Below, in pieces: positions 32,476 to 40,700 of a DNA stretch of 40,989 bases (within the stretch, counting starts at the first letter, position 1; every line of letters begins with the position of its first letter). The position numbers were made by a program, and so were the translations under genes. Under the pieces are notes generated by a model, which saw only the letters and a program-made list of their open reading frames with translations, had not been told where the DNA came from and did not search any database. The stretch lies in contig NZ_WHNP01000063.1 of the NCBI RefSeq assembly GCF_009362735.1, positions 1 to 40,989 on the forward strand, in the 5' to 3' direction. The stretch comes from Paraburkholderia franconis. Its GTDB lineage: Bacteria; Pseudomonadota; Gammaproteobacteria; Burkholderiales; Burkholderiaceae.

Positions 32476-33468
32476 TCAGAACCAGGTCACGAAACCCGCG
32501 CCCACGCCGGTACCAGCGGGCGTGCGACGCAGCGGCAGGTATTCGCAGCTCCGTACCTGCAGCCCTTCCAGCGCACCGGCGGCCGTCACCCAGTTCAGGA
32601 TCTCCGACGATCCAGAATTCAGTGCGCCGCGCGGCAGATTGCGCAGGAAATCGGCATCCCTGTTTTCCAGGGCCGCGAGGATCTTGCGATCCAGCGGCTC
32701 GTCCACCACGAAGTGGCTCAGGCCGCCCGACGCCACCACGGTCACGCGCAGATCGTCCGGCCAGGACTCGACCACGCGCCGGATCGCCCGGCCGATGTCG
32801 TGGCAGCGCCGTGCCGACGGCACGTTGGGCCCGAAATACGTATTGAGCAGCACCGGCACGATCGGGATCTGGCGGTCGCCGAACAGACGTTTCACGACGA
32901 AGCCGTAGGCGTGCCCGAAGCCCTGCTTGAGTGGATTTTCGACGCGATCGCAGGCGGCAACGTCGATATCCTCGTCGATCAGGCCGGTAATCAGCTGCAA
33001 TGCAAGCTCGGGAGCGCACTTCAGTTCGTGCACCCGGTCGAGCATGTAGCCGCGGCGCACCGTGCGCAGCCAGTCCGGCGTGGCCGGATCCTGCAGCTTG
33101 TCGATCGTATGCGCGATCGCGCCGTGGTAGATCGCGAAAGCCGGCTGATTCGCGCCGTTGAACAGTTCGGCCTGATCGTCGCCGATGATGACCACCGCGT
33201 CCGGGTTCGCTTCGGCCAGCGCCGCCGCCAGCTTGTCGAGCTCCGCGTTGCACGCCTGCTCCTTGAGGCTCAGCGATGCAACGTCGATCTCGCCGGCATA
33301 GCGCGGCCCGACCTCGGCCAGCAGGTCCGCATAGGGAATCAGGCGCCCGTCGGACAGGTTGAGCTTCGGATTCTCGTAATCGATGTTCGCGCGATGGATC
33401 CACTGCGCCGCCCCCAGTGTCAGGAGCGGCGTGTGCGAGGTGGCAATGCCGGAAACGATTCGGGCCAT
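32476..33468 (-). CDS. LigB-type class III extradiol dioxygenase homologue, copy 2
   Basis: A 330-residue paralogue of the protein at 21.7 kb: SGIATSHTPLLTLGAAQW with the N-terminal metal His, VVIIGDDQAELFNGANQPA, VVASGGLSHFV with the catalytic-base His, and SSEILNWVTAAGAL with the metal-ligand Glu. The GDDQ string again carries Gln in place of the usual second metal His. The start at 33468 is nine bases after the amidohydrolase stop, so the two are coupled. Together with the Rieske gene upstream, the order Rieske - amidohydrolase - LigB recalls the LigX-LigY-LigZ functions of biphenyl (DDVA) degradation, where an amidohydrolase-fold enzyme cleaves the ring-opened product. Confidence 0.83.
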   Translation of the reverse strand: MARIVSGIATSHTPLLTLGAAQWIHRANIDYENPKLNLSDGRLIPYADLLAEVGPRYAGEIDVASLSLKEQACNAELDKLAAALAEANPDAVVIIGDDQAELFNGANQPAFAIYHGAIAHTIDKLQDPATPDWLRTVRRGYMLDRVHELKCAPELALQLITGLIDEDIDVAACDRVENPLKQGFGHAYGFVVKRLFGDRQIPIVPVLLNTYFGPNVPSARRCHDIGRAIRRVVESWPDDLRVTVVASGGLSHFVVDEPLDRKILAALENRDADFLRNLPRGALNSGSSEILNWVTAAGALEGLQVRSCEYLPLRRTPAGTGVGAGFVTWF

Positions 33469-33477
33469 GGTGAGGCA

Positions 33478-34473
33478 TCAGTCGAGTTTGAAGCGGGAAT
33501 ACAGCTTCATGCAGTTGCATCTGAAGATGTTTTCCTTGTCCTGCGCCGACAGCGACTCGATGCTCTCGATCACCGGCTTCAGGTCGTCGAGGTCACGGCC
33601 CGTCTCCGGATCCATCGCGCTGCCCGTGCCCGGCTTCTCGGTCGCGAACAGCACACGGTCGGCGCCCACTTTCTTGATCAGTAGTTCCAACGAATCCTGG
33701 TCGTAGTTCGTGGTATCGAAATGCAGCTTGCGCAGCTGGTCTTCGAATCGCGTCACGCCGCGGCGCAGGTTCCACGCGCGGAAACGGCCCATCTGGTAGG
33801 GAATCGCGCCGCCGCCATGCGGGAAGATCAGCTTCAGGTTCGGGAAGCGCTCGAAGACATCCGATTCCGTCAGCGAGATGATGCCGATGCTTTCCTCGTT
33901 GATGAACTTGAGCGTGTAGCTCTCCCGCGGACTGCAACTGCCCGCCGAGTGGATCAGCGCCGGGATATCGAGTTCGCACAGCTTCTCGTACAGCGGGAAC
34001 CAGAATTCGTCGCCCAGTCCCGGCGGCGGAGCGCCATCGCCTTCGGTCGGATCCGGGTTTAGCAGACAGCCGATGAAGCCCTGCTCCTTGACGCGGAATT
34101 CCAGTTCCTTCAGGCAGTTCACCGGGCTGCTGTCGCGGTATTGCGGCAGGCCGGCCACGGCACGGAAGCGGTCCGGAAACAGTTCCACCGTGCGATGCAC
34201 GAGGTCGTTCATATGGCGCGTCCACAGCGCCGTGACTTTCGACGGCTTGACCGAATGCATCTGCATATAGGGGCGCGGCGACAGGAACTGGATGTCCGTA
34301 CCCACCCGGTCCATGATGTCGACGATGCTCTGCCCCGCCTTGTGCACCGCCTCGTCGTTCAGCTTCGGCACGCCCAGCGTGGGGTTGCCACGGTTCGAAG
34401 CCAGCTCGGCCATGAATTTATAGCTTTCCGCCGGCAGCACCACGTGCGCGTGGGAATCGATGATCAGGGACAT
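33478..34473 (-). CDS. Amidohydrolase-2 family hydrolase/hydratase (LigJ/LigY-like)
   Basis: A 331-residue metal-dependent COG2159 protein: DSHAHVVLP (HxH), LSPRPYMQM, LNPDP, LIHSAGS, FPHGGGAIPYQMGRF and FATEKPGTGSAMDP with the conserved Glu. It is paralogous to the LigJ-type protein at 22.7 kb but differs at specific points (EKPGTGS in place of ECPGVGS; HSAGSCSPRESY in place of HATGSHSERSPY), so it probably acts on a different ring-opened product. Options are 4-oxalomesaconate hydratase, a C-C hydrolase like LigY, or a decarboxylase like LigW. It sits between the Rieske oxygenase and LigB copy 2. Confidence 0.82.
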   Translation of the reverse strand: MSLIIDSHAHVVLPAESYKFMAELASNRGNPTLGVPKLNDEAVHKAGQSIVDIMDRVGTDIQFLSPRPYMQMHSVKPSKVTALWTRHMNDLVHRTVELFPDRFRAVAGLPQYRDSSPVNCLKELEFRVKEQGFIGCLLNPDPTEGDGAPPPGLGDEFWFPLYEKLCELDIPALIHSAGSCSPRESYTLKFINEESIGIISLTESDVFERFPNLKLIFPHGGGAIPYQMGRFRAWNLRRGVTRFEDQLRKLHFDTTNYDQDSLELLIKKVGADRVLFATEKPGTGSAMDPETGRDLDDLKPVIESIESLSAQDKENIFRCNCMKLYSRFKLD

Positions 34474-34521
34474 ATCTGTTCGTTATCCTGTGAAGTTGTT
34501 CAAATCGTGGCGGGTCCGGCG

Positions 34522-35736
34522 TTACAGCGATGCCTGCCAGTCGCCATCGCTGTCGTAAAGGCCGGAAATCGGCATGATGGCGCGGTAGTCGACCTCTTCG
34601 TGCCGGGCCAGCGCCGGCGTACGGCCGTCCGCGAATTCCTTCAGCGAATTGAGCAGGCAGCGGCGCACCTGCATCACCGCGCCATCGCCGGCGCCAAGGA
34701 ATTCCCTGGTGCGGTCGGTGGTGGTGCCCATGCTCAGCAGGATCGCAAAATCCTCGGTGCCGAGCGTCTGCGGGAAGCCCGAAAAGTGCCCGTCCTTCAT
34801 CGCCTCGCGATCCTGGCCCCAGTTGTCCTCGCCCGAACGCGACGGGATCGGCGGCCAGTTGTCGCGGTTCTCCGGGAACAGGTAGGCTTCATGCGGCACG
34901 GCCTGATCGAGAATGAAGGTCATGTGCCAGTACCAGGTGTTCTCGTCGTCGATCGGCACCGAGAAGAACAGTTGGGCGCGCGTGACATCGGTAGCCTTGC
35001 GCGGCGAAATCACGCCGAACCAAGGCATCACGAACGAATTGGTGCGGACATAAGACTTGCCGCCCTCGAGCGCGCGCACCGCGGCATAGCGGAAACCGTA
35101 TTCCTTCGGCTTGATCTTGTAGACCGGCGCCTGGTTGACCGAGGCGTTCGACATCTCGTGCTCGAGCCACGACTGGTGAAGCACACCTACGTGCGCCGAA
35201 TCCATGGTGGTCTCGACCGCCTGCAGCCAGTTGCACTCGAGGCGCTGGCGATGCACCACGCAGTTGGCCTCGGGCAGATCCGTGAACGGCAGGTCGGCAA
35301 ACTTCGGCGGCGTGTCGCCTTCGCCCAGCCACACCCAGACGACGCCCCCCGCTTCGCGCACCGGATAGTGCTTCAGCGGCACGTGCTTGCAATATTCCTT
35401 CTCGTTGCCCGGTTGAGTGGGCACGGCTACCGTGACGCCTTCGACATTGAACTTCCAGCCATGGAAGATACAGCGCAGGGCGTTGTCCTCGTTGCGCGCG
35501 AGCGCCAGCGAGGCGCGGCGGTGCGGACAGGCCTCGTCGAAAAAGCCGACCTTGCCGTTAGTGGCGCGGAACACGACGTAGTCGTGACCGAACAGACGCA
35601 CGCGCTGCGGCTTACCCTCTGCTTCCAGCGCCTGCGAACGCAGCGCCGGCACCCACCAGTGCTGACGCAGCATCTTCCCCATCGGCGCATCGCCGCAGAC
35701 CCGCGTCAACAATTCGTTATCCTCAATAGTTGCCAT
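34522..35736 (-). CDS. Rieske oxygenase, phthalate 4,5-dioxygenase/LigX-like, copy 2
   Basis: A 404-residue alpha subunit very similar to copy 1 along its whole length. The Rieske ligands are C70, H72, C89 and H92, and the iron site is NWLQAVETTMDSAHVGVLH. The shared opening GAPMGKMLKQHWW / DAPMGKMLRQHWW and the matching position of every ligand show duplication and divergence. It lies ~90 bases after ridA. The electron donor is presumably the single PDR-type reductase at 11.6 kb. Substrate differences from copy 1 should sit in the C-terminal half, where the proteins differ most. Confidence 0.92.
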   Translation of the reverse strand: MATIEDNELLTRVCGDAPMGKMLRQHWWVPALRSQALEAEGKPQRVRLFGHDYVVFRATNGKVGFFDEACPHRRASLALARNEDNALRCIFHGWKFNVEGVTVAVPTQPGNEKEYCKHVPLKHYPVREAGGVVWVWLGEGDTPPKFADLPFTDLPEANCVVHRQRLECNWLQAVETTMDSAHVGVLHQSWLEHEMSNASVNQAPVYKIKPKEYGFRYAAVRALEGGKSYVRTNSFVMPWFGVISPRKATDVTRAQLFFSVPIDDENTWYWHMTFILDQAVPHEAYLFPENRDNWPPIPSRSGEDNWGQDREAMKDGHFSGFPQTLGTEDFAILLSMGTTTDRTREFLGAGDGAVMQVRRCLLNSLKEFADGRTPALARHEEVDYRAIMPISGLYDSDGDWQASL

Positions 35737-35826
35737 GATATCCGGTGTCTCTCGATTCGATGCCTGCTGCAGCCCGCCGGTCGTCCGGCGCCCCGCTGCA
35801 GCGCGTTGCGGTGACTGTGGGCCGGC

Positions 35827-36228
35827 TCAGTCGCTCCCGACCACCGCCACCACTTCAAGCTGGATCAGCATGTCGCCCGCCAGATCGGCAATCAGCGCAT
35901 GACGCGCCGGACGATCCTCGGGATCCGGGAACAGTTCGAGCCAGGGTCCGTTGACTACCGGACGCAGCGAACCGTCCTTGAGAAACACCGTGACGCGCAC
36001 GATATCCTCGACCGTGCCGCCGCCCCGCTCGACCAGCGTGCGCAGGTGCTGGAACGCGAATCGCGCCTGCGATTCGGCGTCGGGCGGCAGGGTGCCTGTC
36101 TCGGGATCCTTGCCGGCGATCCCCGATGACCAGATGATGTTGCCCTTGCGGGCACCCATCGGAATCGGCGTCCGCCCGTGCGTGACGCCCGGCACCTCGA
36201 TTGAACGCTTTCCTGCTCGATTCATCAT
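35827..36228 (-). CDS. RidA/YjgF-family protein
   Basis: A 133-residue RidA-superfamily protein with SSGIAGKDPETG, the RPARHAL segment carrying the substrate-binding Arg (R109, matching E. coli R105), and IQLEVVAVV at the end. Classical members deaminate reactive enamines; others in aromatic clusters act as 2-aminomuconate deaminases or as keto-enol tautomerases. No nitrogen chemistry is evident around it, so tautomerising a ring-cleavage product is an inference worth testing. Two adjacent ATGs (36228 and 36225) could start it, with AGGTGG just upstream. First gene of the minus-strand set, divergent from marR2. Confidence 0.88.
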   Translation of the reverse strand: MMNRAGKRSIEVPGVTHGRTPIPMGARKGNIIWSSGIAGKDPETGTLPPDAESQARFAFQHLRTLVERGGGTVEDIVRVTVFLKDGSLRPVVNGPWLELFPDPEDRPARHALIADLAGDMLIQLEVVAVVGSD

Positions 36229-36374
36229 GCCACCTGATTATCTGTTCACCGCAGGCCATCTGACCCGCACGGCGCAAAACTTCGACTGAACTCACTTGCC
36301 GACTGCCGGGCCGTCTCGCACCGAAGCTCGACGCCCGCACCAGCAAATGAATTCGCCCGTCAGCCGTCCCGTCA

Positions 36375-36419
36375 AATAATATCAGTCACCCTTACTATAA
36401 AAACTGGTAGTTTCCCTTA
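36375..36419. promoter_or_regulatory. Shared regulatory block between ridA and marR2 (site E)
   Basis: Matches 8614-8658 without gaps (35 of 45 bases). On the minus strand 36395-36381 reads GTAAGG-N4-CTGAT, the putative MarR site; the second conserved core AAAAACTGGT with TTTCCC follows. It lies 147-190 bases from both divergent starts, so it may control both. Confidence 0.65.
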
Positions 36420-36562
36420 TATTGCATCCATCAGCTCCAAAAACGATAAGGCCACTTTACAATTCCGCTTATGACCCAGATCTCCGGAGAGACCGCCGAC
36501 AGCCGCCGCACCGCCGTTTCCGTACCAGCGGAATGCGGGCGGCGCCTGCAAGGAACTTTGTT

Positions 36563-37072
36563 ATGCTAGACAACCCGACAGCCGCCATACCGCGAAACGC
36601 GGCTTCATCGCCACTGCCGGCAATGCAACGTATGAGTACCTCACTGAGTATTTTTTTTCTGGTTCAGCAGACATACCGTTTGGTCACGACCCGGGTGGAA
36701 GAAGCGCTCGACAAGGAAGGCATGACCGCGCGGCATTTCCTGCTGCTCGATCTGCTGGCGTCCCATGAGCCCTGCTCGTCGGCCGATCTGGCGCGGCTCG
36801 CCTGTATGACCGCGCAGGCCATGGGCGAATCGGTCAAGGCGCTGAAAAAGCGCGGGCTCCTGGACAAGACCGGCAGTCCCGACGACGGCCGCACCCTGCT
36901 GATTCGCCGCAGCGCGCTGGGCTGGGAAACGTACATCCGCTGCAATCGTGCGGTTCAACAGGCAGAGGAGGATTTCTTCTCGTGCCTCCCCCCGATGGAG
37001 CTCGCACGCGTGCGCGGCAGCCTCGCCCTGGTACGCGAACTGGAAGTGGCCAGACGGCAAGGCGACGAATGA
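36563..37072 (+). CDS. MarR-family transcriptional regulator 2
   Basis: A 169-residue winged-helix regulator. The DNA-binding part is SSADLARLACMTAQAMGESVKALKKRGLLDK, with the wing DDGRTLLIRRS. The start at 36563 (MLDNPT) has AAGGAA seven bases upstream; the frame is open to 36422 but lacks a ribosome-binding site there. It is paralogous to MarR 1 at 9 kb, with a ~25-residue N-terminal extension. The shared 45-base block before both genes suggests auto- or cross-regulation. An aryl-CoA ligand is possible given CouR/FerR precedents. Confidence 0.88.
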   Translation: MLDNPTAAIPRNAASSPLPAMQRMSTSLSIFFLVQQTYRLVTTRVEEALDKEGMTARHFLLLDLLASHEPCSSADLARLACMTAQAMGESVKALKKRGLLDKTGSPDDGRTLLIRRSALGWETYIRCNRAVQQAEEDFFSCLPPMELARVRGSLALVRELEVARRQGDE

Positions 37073-37076
37073 CCCG

Positions 37077-37094
37077 CCGGCCCGCGCCGGTTTT
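37077..37094 (+). terminator. Short terminator hairpin after marR2
   Basis: CCGGC (37077-37081) and GCCGG (37086-37090) pair around CCGC, followed by TTTT, right after the marR2 stop. It overlaps the end of the convergent MFS gene. Confidence 0.5.
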
Positions 37095-38344
37095 CACCGC
37101 CGCTGCTGCGTCTGGCCGGCCAGGAAAAGCAGCGCGATCAGGCCGATGAGAGGCCCCATCGCCAGCGTCAGGAAGGCCATCTGAAACGAATGCCCGATCG
37201 CGAACACGCCGCCGACCACGATCGGCGCGAGGGCGCTGCCGCACTGCTGCACGGCGTTGGTCAGCCCCGCGGCGGCGCCCGCGTATTTCTCCCCCGACAC
37301 CCAAGTCACCTGCGTCAGGAACAGCGGTGTCGTGCCGAAGGCCACCACCCCAAGCACCGGCGCGAGCACATGGAACGCCGGAATGGTCGAGCACTGCCCG
37401 AACATCACCATCGTTCCCGCGAAGCAGATCATGCAGACGATCGACAACACCTTCGCCGAGCCGTGGAAGATATCCAGCAGCCAGCCCACCAGCGGTTTCC
37501 CGATCGCGCCCGCCAGACCGAACGTGGCGATGATCGAACCCGCCAGGATCGGCGAGATGCCGTGGGCCTTCGTCATGAGCGCGTTGCTCCAGGCGGAGAA
37601 ACCCACCGTCGCCCACAGCGCACCGCAGCCCGCAAGCGCAAGACAGATCAGGTTGCGGTTACGCAAAAGGATGCTGATCTCGGCCCGCGTGATCTTGCTG
37701 CCATTCTCGCTCGCGGCTGAGCCGTCCCGCAGCAGCGCCGCGCAAACGATTCCCCAACACAGCGTCACGCCGCCCAGTACCTGGAACACGCTCTGCCAGC
37801 CATGCGCGGCGGACATCGAGGGGACCGTCGCGTTCGTCAGCACGACCGACAGCGAGGTGGCCGTGGCGTAAATGCCCAGCGCGCGTCCGCGTTCCCTGCC
37901 GAACCACGACGATATCAGCTTGACGCCGGCCGAATAGTCCGCGCCGCCCGCCAGGCCCATCACGAACTGGATCGCCAGCCCGGTGTGCAGATTGCGCGTG
38001 AAGCTGAAACCGAAGGTCGCGATACCCAGCGGGATCATCGCGAGCGCCAGCATCTTGCGTCCGCCCATGACGTCCGTGACCAGTCCGCCGAAGACATTGG
38101 CGATCACGTAGCCGATATAGAAGGCGGTCACGAACGAGCCCAGCATGTCCACCTTGAGGCTCAGCGAGTTGCCCACCGGCGCCGCGATCGTGCTCCACGC
38201 GACACGATCGACGCAACTCATGAGAAAGGCGCCCCAGACCAGCAAAAGCACGAACCAGCGATAGACGGCGTGCGACGGCCGGCCGTCCCGGCCGATCGAT
38301 TGGCGCATGCCGGCCCGGTCGGTGACCGATCCCGTCGTCTCCAT
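37094..38344 (-). CDS. MFS transporter 3
   Basis: A 416-residue, 12-segment major facilitator of a different subgroup from MFS1/2: DRVAWSTIAAPVGNSLSLK, the loop-2 signature GGLVTDVMGGRKML and WFGRERGRALGIYATATS, typical of the anion:cation symporter group that carries organic and aromatic acids. AGGA precedes the ATG at 38344. It lies downstream of, and in the same direction as, the LysR gene, with a palindrome matching the LysR/FAH promoter just before it, so it probably belongs to the gentisate-like unit on the right. Confidence 0.9.
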   Translation of the reverse strand: METTGSVTDRAGMRQSIGRDGRPSHAVYRWFVLLLVWGAFLMSCVDRVAWSTIAAPVGNSLSLKVDMLGSFVTAFYIGYVIANVFGGLVTDVMGGRKMLALAMIPLGIATFGFSFTRNLHTGLAIQFVMGLAGGADYSAGVKLISSWFGRERGRALGIYATATSLSVVLTNATVPSMSAAHGWQSVFQVLGGVTLCWGIVCAALLRDGSAASENGSKITRAEISILLRNRNLICLALAGCGALWATVGFSAWSNALMTKAHGISPILAGSIIATFGLAGAIGKPLVGWLLDIFHGSAKVLSIVCMICFAGTMVMFGQCSTIPAFHVLAPVLGVVAFGTTPLFLTQVTWVSGEKYAGAAAGLTNAVQQCGSALAPIVVGGVFAIGHSFQMAFLTLAMGPLIGLIALLFLAGQTQQRR

Positions 38345-38423
38345 AGCCCATCCTGTTCTTGATTCGAATATCCACGCGGCGAAGCCATTAAATCAGCAAC
38401 GGGCAGCGGTAGCCGACACGTTT

Positions 38424-38442
38424 CGAGATAACAGCCATCTCG
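38424..38442. promoter_or_regulatory. Putative LysR binding palindrome upstream of MFS3
   Basis: CGAGAT-N7-ATCTCG (38424-38442) directly follows the lysR stop and precedes MFS3 by ~80 bases. The 27 bases from 38421 match 39509-39535 at 22 positions. Confidence 0.7.
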
Positions 38443-38443
38443 C

Positions 38444-39436
38444 TTATCGGATATCGGAGGGCGGATCCGCCGGGCCAGGCTCGCCCGGCTCGACATGACA
38501 ACGGGCATCGAGCCAGAAGCCGTCCCGGTACAGCAGCGTCGCCTGTTCCAGGATGATCCGCCTGACGGTGCGGATCGCCATCGAGAGCGTGTCGCGGCGC
38601 GGCATGACCAGGCAAAGCCGCCACGAAGCCAGGGCGCTTCTGAACGGCACGGCGATCAGACGCCCCGCCGACAGTTCATGCGAGAGAAAGCTGCGGCTGA
38701 AGACGGTACAGCCGAGACCGCGCTCGACGATGCCCTTGGTCGAGCGGATGCTGTCGCTTTCGAATACGACATTCGGATGGATGTTATGGCCCGCGCACAG
38801 CCGGTCCACGAGCACGCGGATACTGTGCGGCGAGCGCGGCAGGATCAGGGGGAGCCGCGCCAGATCCTCGACCGCGCATGCGTCGGGAAATTCGGTCCGG
38901 GCCAGCGCCCTGGCCCGCGGCGTCCCCGGCGTGATTAGGAACAGCGGCTCGGTCACGAGCGGCTGGACCTCCATATTGGGCCCGAGTTCCGGGTTGTACA
39001 TCAGGGCCACGTCCACTTCCCCGTTACTGAGCCACTGGTGGATCACGTCCGCCGTGCTCTCGCGGATCTGGGGCACGATCTTCGGATAGTCGACCACGCA
39101 ACGTTCGAGCACCATCGGCGCGAGCACCGGCCCGGTCGCCGGCGGCATGGCGATCCTGACCAGTCCTTCGGATTCCGAATTGATACCCCGGACATCGGCC
39201 TCGATACGCTCCACCTCCCGGATCAGCGCCTCTGCATTGGCGAACAGGACCGCGCCCGCGGCGGTCAGGCTGACGCCGCGCCCGTGCCGCAGGAACAGGG
39301 CCGTGCCGAAATGCTGCTCCAGGCGGGACACCCGCTTGGACAGCGACGACTGCGCGACGCGAAGACGCACCGCCGCCGCGGAAAAACTCCGGGTGCGGGC
39401 AACGGAGATAAAGGCGTGGACGTCTTCTATGAGCAT
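38444..39436 (-). CDS. LysR-family transcriptional regulator
   Basis: A 330-residue LysR regulator. The N-terminal winged helix-turn-helix is VHAFISVARTRSFSAAAVRLRVAQSSLSKRVSRLEQHFGTALF, and the periplasmic-binding-like effector domain begins near residue 90. It is divergent from the FAH-family gene, the usual LysR arrangement, with a palindrome in the shared promoter at 39513-39529 and a second copy before MFS3. It probably senses an aromatic acid or a ring-cleavage intermediate of the gentisate-type route. Confidence 0.92.
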   Translation of the reverse strand: MLIEDVHAFISVARTRSFSAAAVRLRVAQSSLSKRVSRLEQHFGTALFLRHGRGVSLTAAGAVLFANAEALIREVERIEADVRGINSESEGLVRIAMPPATGPVLAPMVLERCVVDYPKIVPQIRESTADVIHQWLSNGEVDVALMYNPELGPNMEVQPLVTEPLFLITPGTPRARALARTEFPDACAVEDLARLPLILPRSPHSIRVLVDRLCAGHNIHPNVVFESDSIRSTKGIVERGLGCTVFSRSFLSHELSAGRLIAVPFRSALASWRLCLVMPRRDTLSMAIRTVRRIILEQATLLYRDGFWLDARCHVEPGEPGPADPPSDIR

Positions 39437-39512
39437 GTTGGACTCGAAACGGGACGCGCATGCCCCAGAAAATCTCGACCGGCGAGACAGTATAGGCTCA
39501 TCGGTCCATTTC

Positions 39513-39529
39513 GAGATATCAGTTATCTC
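39513..39529. promoter_or_regulatory. Putative LysR binding palindrome, lysR/FAH promoter
   Basis: GAGATA-TCAGT-TATCTC is a perfect 6-5-6 palindrome containing the T-N11-A spacing common to LysR sites. It lies between the divergent lysR (39436) and FAH (39601) starts. Confidence 0.75.
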
Positions 39530-39600
39530 ACTTTTTGTCGGCGCGAAACACCCACTGCTGATCCAATCGCTCCATACACACCTTCGGCACAGAGGAAAGC

Positions 39601-40488
39601 ATGAAAGTCGTCCGTTTCAACGACAATCGCCTCGGCATCAGCGACGGCGAGAAAGTCATCGACGTCACCGACCTGTTCGGCGCCGGTCCCGGCGAATGGC
39701 CGCCGGTCGGCATGAACCGGCTGATCCGGGATTTCGCCCGGCACCGCGCCGACTTCTCGCGCCGCCTGGAGAACGAAGCGGGCGTGCCGCTGAGCTCGGT
39801 GCGCCTCGAAACGCCGGTGCCGTGGCCGAACAAGCTGATGGCCTATCCGGTCAATTACCACGACCACGCCACCGAAATGGCCTCGAAAGGCCTGGCCAGC
39901 GTGCAGGGTTATTTCCTGAAATCGAACTCGTCGCTGAGCGGCCCGCAGGATCCGGTCGTGCTGCCGGCGCTGAAGAGCGGCCGCGAAATCCATCAAGAGT
40001 GCGAAATCGGCCTGATCATCGGCAAGGAAGGCCGCCAGATCGCGCCGGAAAACGCGCTCGAGCACGTCTTCGGCTTCGCCTGTCTGCTCGACATGACCGT
40101 GCGCGGCAAGGAAGAGCGCGTGTTCCGCAAGTCGTACGACAGCTTCACGCCGGTCGGTCCGTGGATCACTACCGCCGACGAGGTGCCTGACATCGAGGAC
40201 ATCGACATGCAGTTGTGCGTCAATGACCAGCCGCGCCAGAAGGCCAACACCCGGGACTTGATCGTCAATATCCGCCAGATGATCTCGATCGCCTCGTCGG
40301 CCTCCACGCTCTACCCCGGTGACATCATCGCCACCGGTACGCCAGCGGGCGTCGACAAGGTCGTGCCCGGCGACGTCATTACGATCGAAGTGGCCAATAT
40401 CGGCAGGATGTCGATACCGGTCGTCCAGGGCGAGCTCGGCGAAAACATCGTGTTCGCCAAGCCCTACGAATTCGTTCGTGCCCGTTAA
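39601..40488 (+). CDS. Fumarylacetoacetate hydrolase (FAH) family protein
   Basis: A 295-residue FAH-family enzyme: PWPNKLMAYPVNYHDHATEM at the start of the catalytic domain, metal-ligand acids in HQECEIGLIIG and CLLDMTVRG, and DIIATGTPAGVDKVVPGDVI at the C-terminus. Family members hydrolyse fumarylpyruvate or acylpyruvates, or isomerise/decarboxylate 2-oxo-dienoates. The next gene begins as a gentisate-1,2-dioxygenase-like cupin, so fumarylpyruvate or maleylpyruvate hydrolysis is the likeliest role. Its length is nearer to the HpcE/2-hydroxyhepta-dienedioate type than to short NagK, so the exact substrate stays open. Confidence 0.88.
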   Translation: MKVVRFNDNRLGISDGEKVIDVTDLFGAGPGEWPPVGMNRLIRDFARHRADFSRRLENEAGVPLSSVRLETPVPWPNKLMAYPVNYHDHATEMASKGLASVQGYFLKSNSSLSGPQDPVVLPALKSGREIHQECEIGLIIGKEGRQIAPENALEHVFGFACLLDMTVRGKEERVFRKSYDSFTPVGPWITTADEVPDIEDIDMQLCVNDQPRQKANTRDLIVNIRQMISIASSASTLYPGDIIATGTPAGVDKVVPGDVITIEVANIGRMSIPVVQGELGENIVFAKPYEFVRAR

Positions 40489-40500
40489 GGAGAACGTCGA

Positions 40501-40700
40501 TGAGCAAGCAGGCACATCCGGCCAACGCCGAAACGATCGGACGTCTCGAGGCGACCGGCAATCTCGACGAGATCTACCCGGTGCTGGCCGGGCTGCGTGC
40601 CACCCCCGGCTGGCACAAGAAGCGCTCCTCGCTATGGAAGGAACCGCGCACCGAATACCAGCCGCTGCACTGGAGCTATGAGGTCTGCGCCAGGCAATGT
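40501..40700 (+). pseudogene. Gentisate-dioxygenase-like cupin gene, cut by an insertion
   Basis: The ATG at 40501 has AAGGAG upstream and follows the FAH gene by 12 bases. The ~63 residues (EIYPVLAGLRATPGWHKK, LWKEPRTEYQPLHWSYEVC) match the N-terminus of gentisate 1,2-dioxygenase-like cupins, which open gentisate to maleylpyruvate. The match ends around 40690 and a stop follows at about 40713, leaving none of the cupin barrel or metal site. The new sequence beyond leads into a transposase-like gene. The rest of the dioxygenase may lie past the inserted element, outside the window. Confidence 0.65.
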
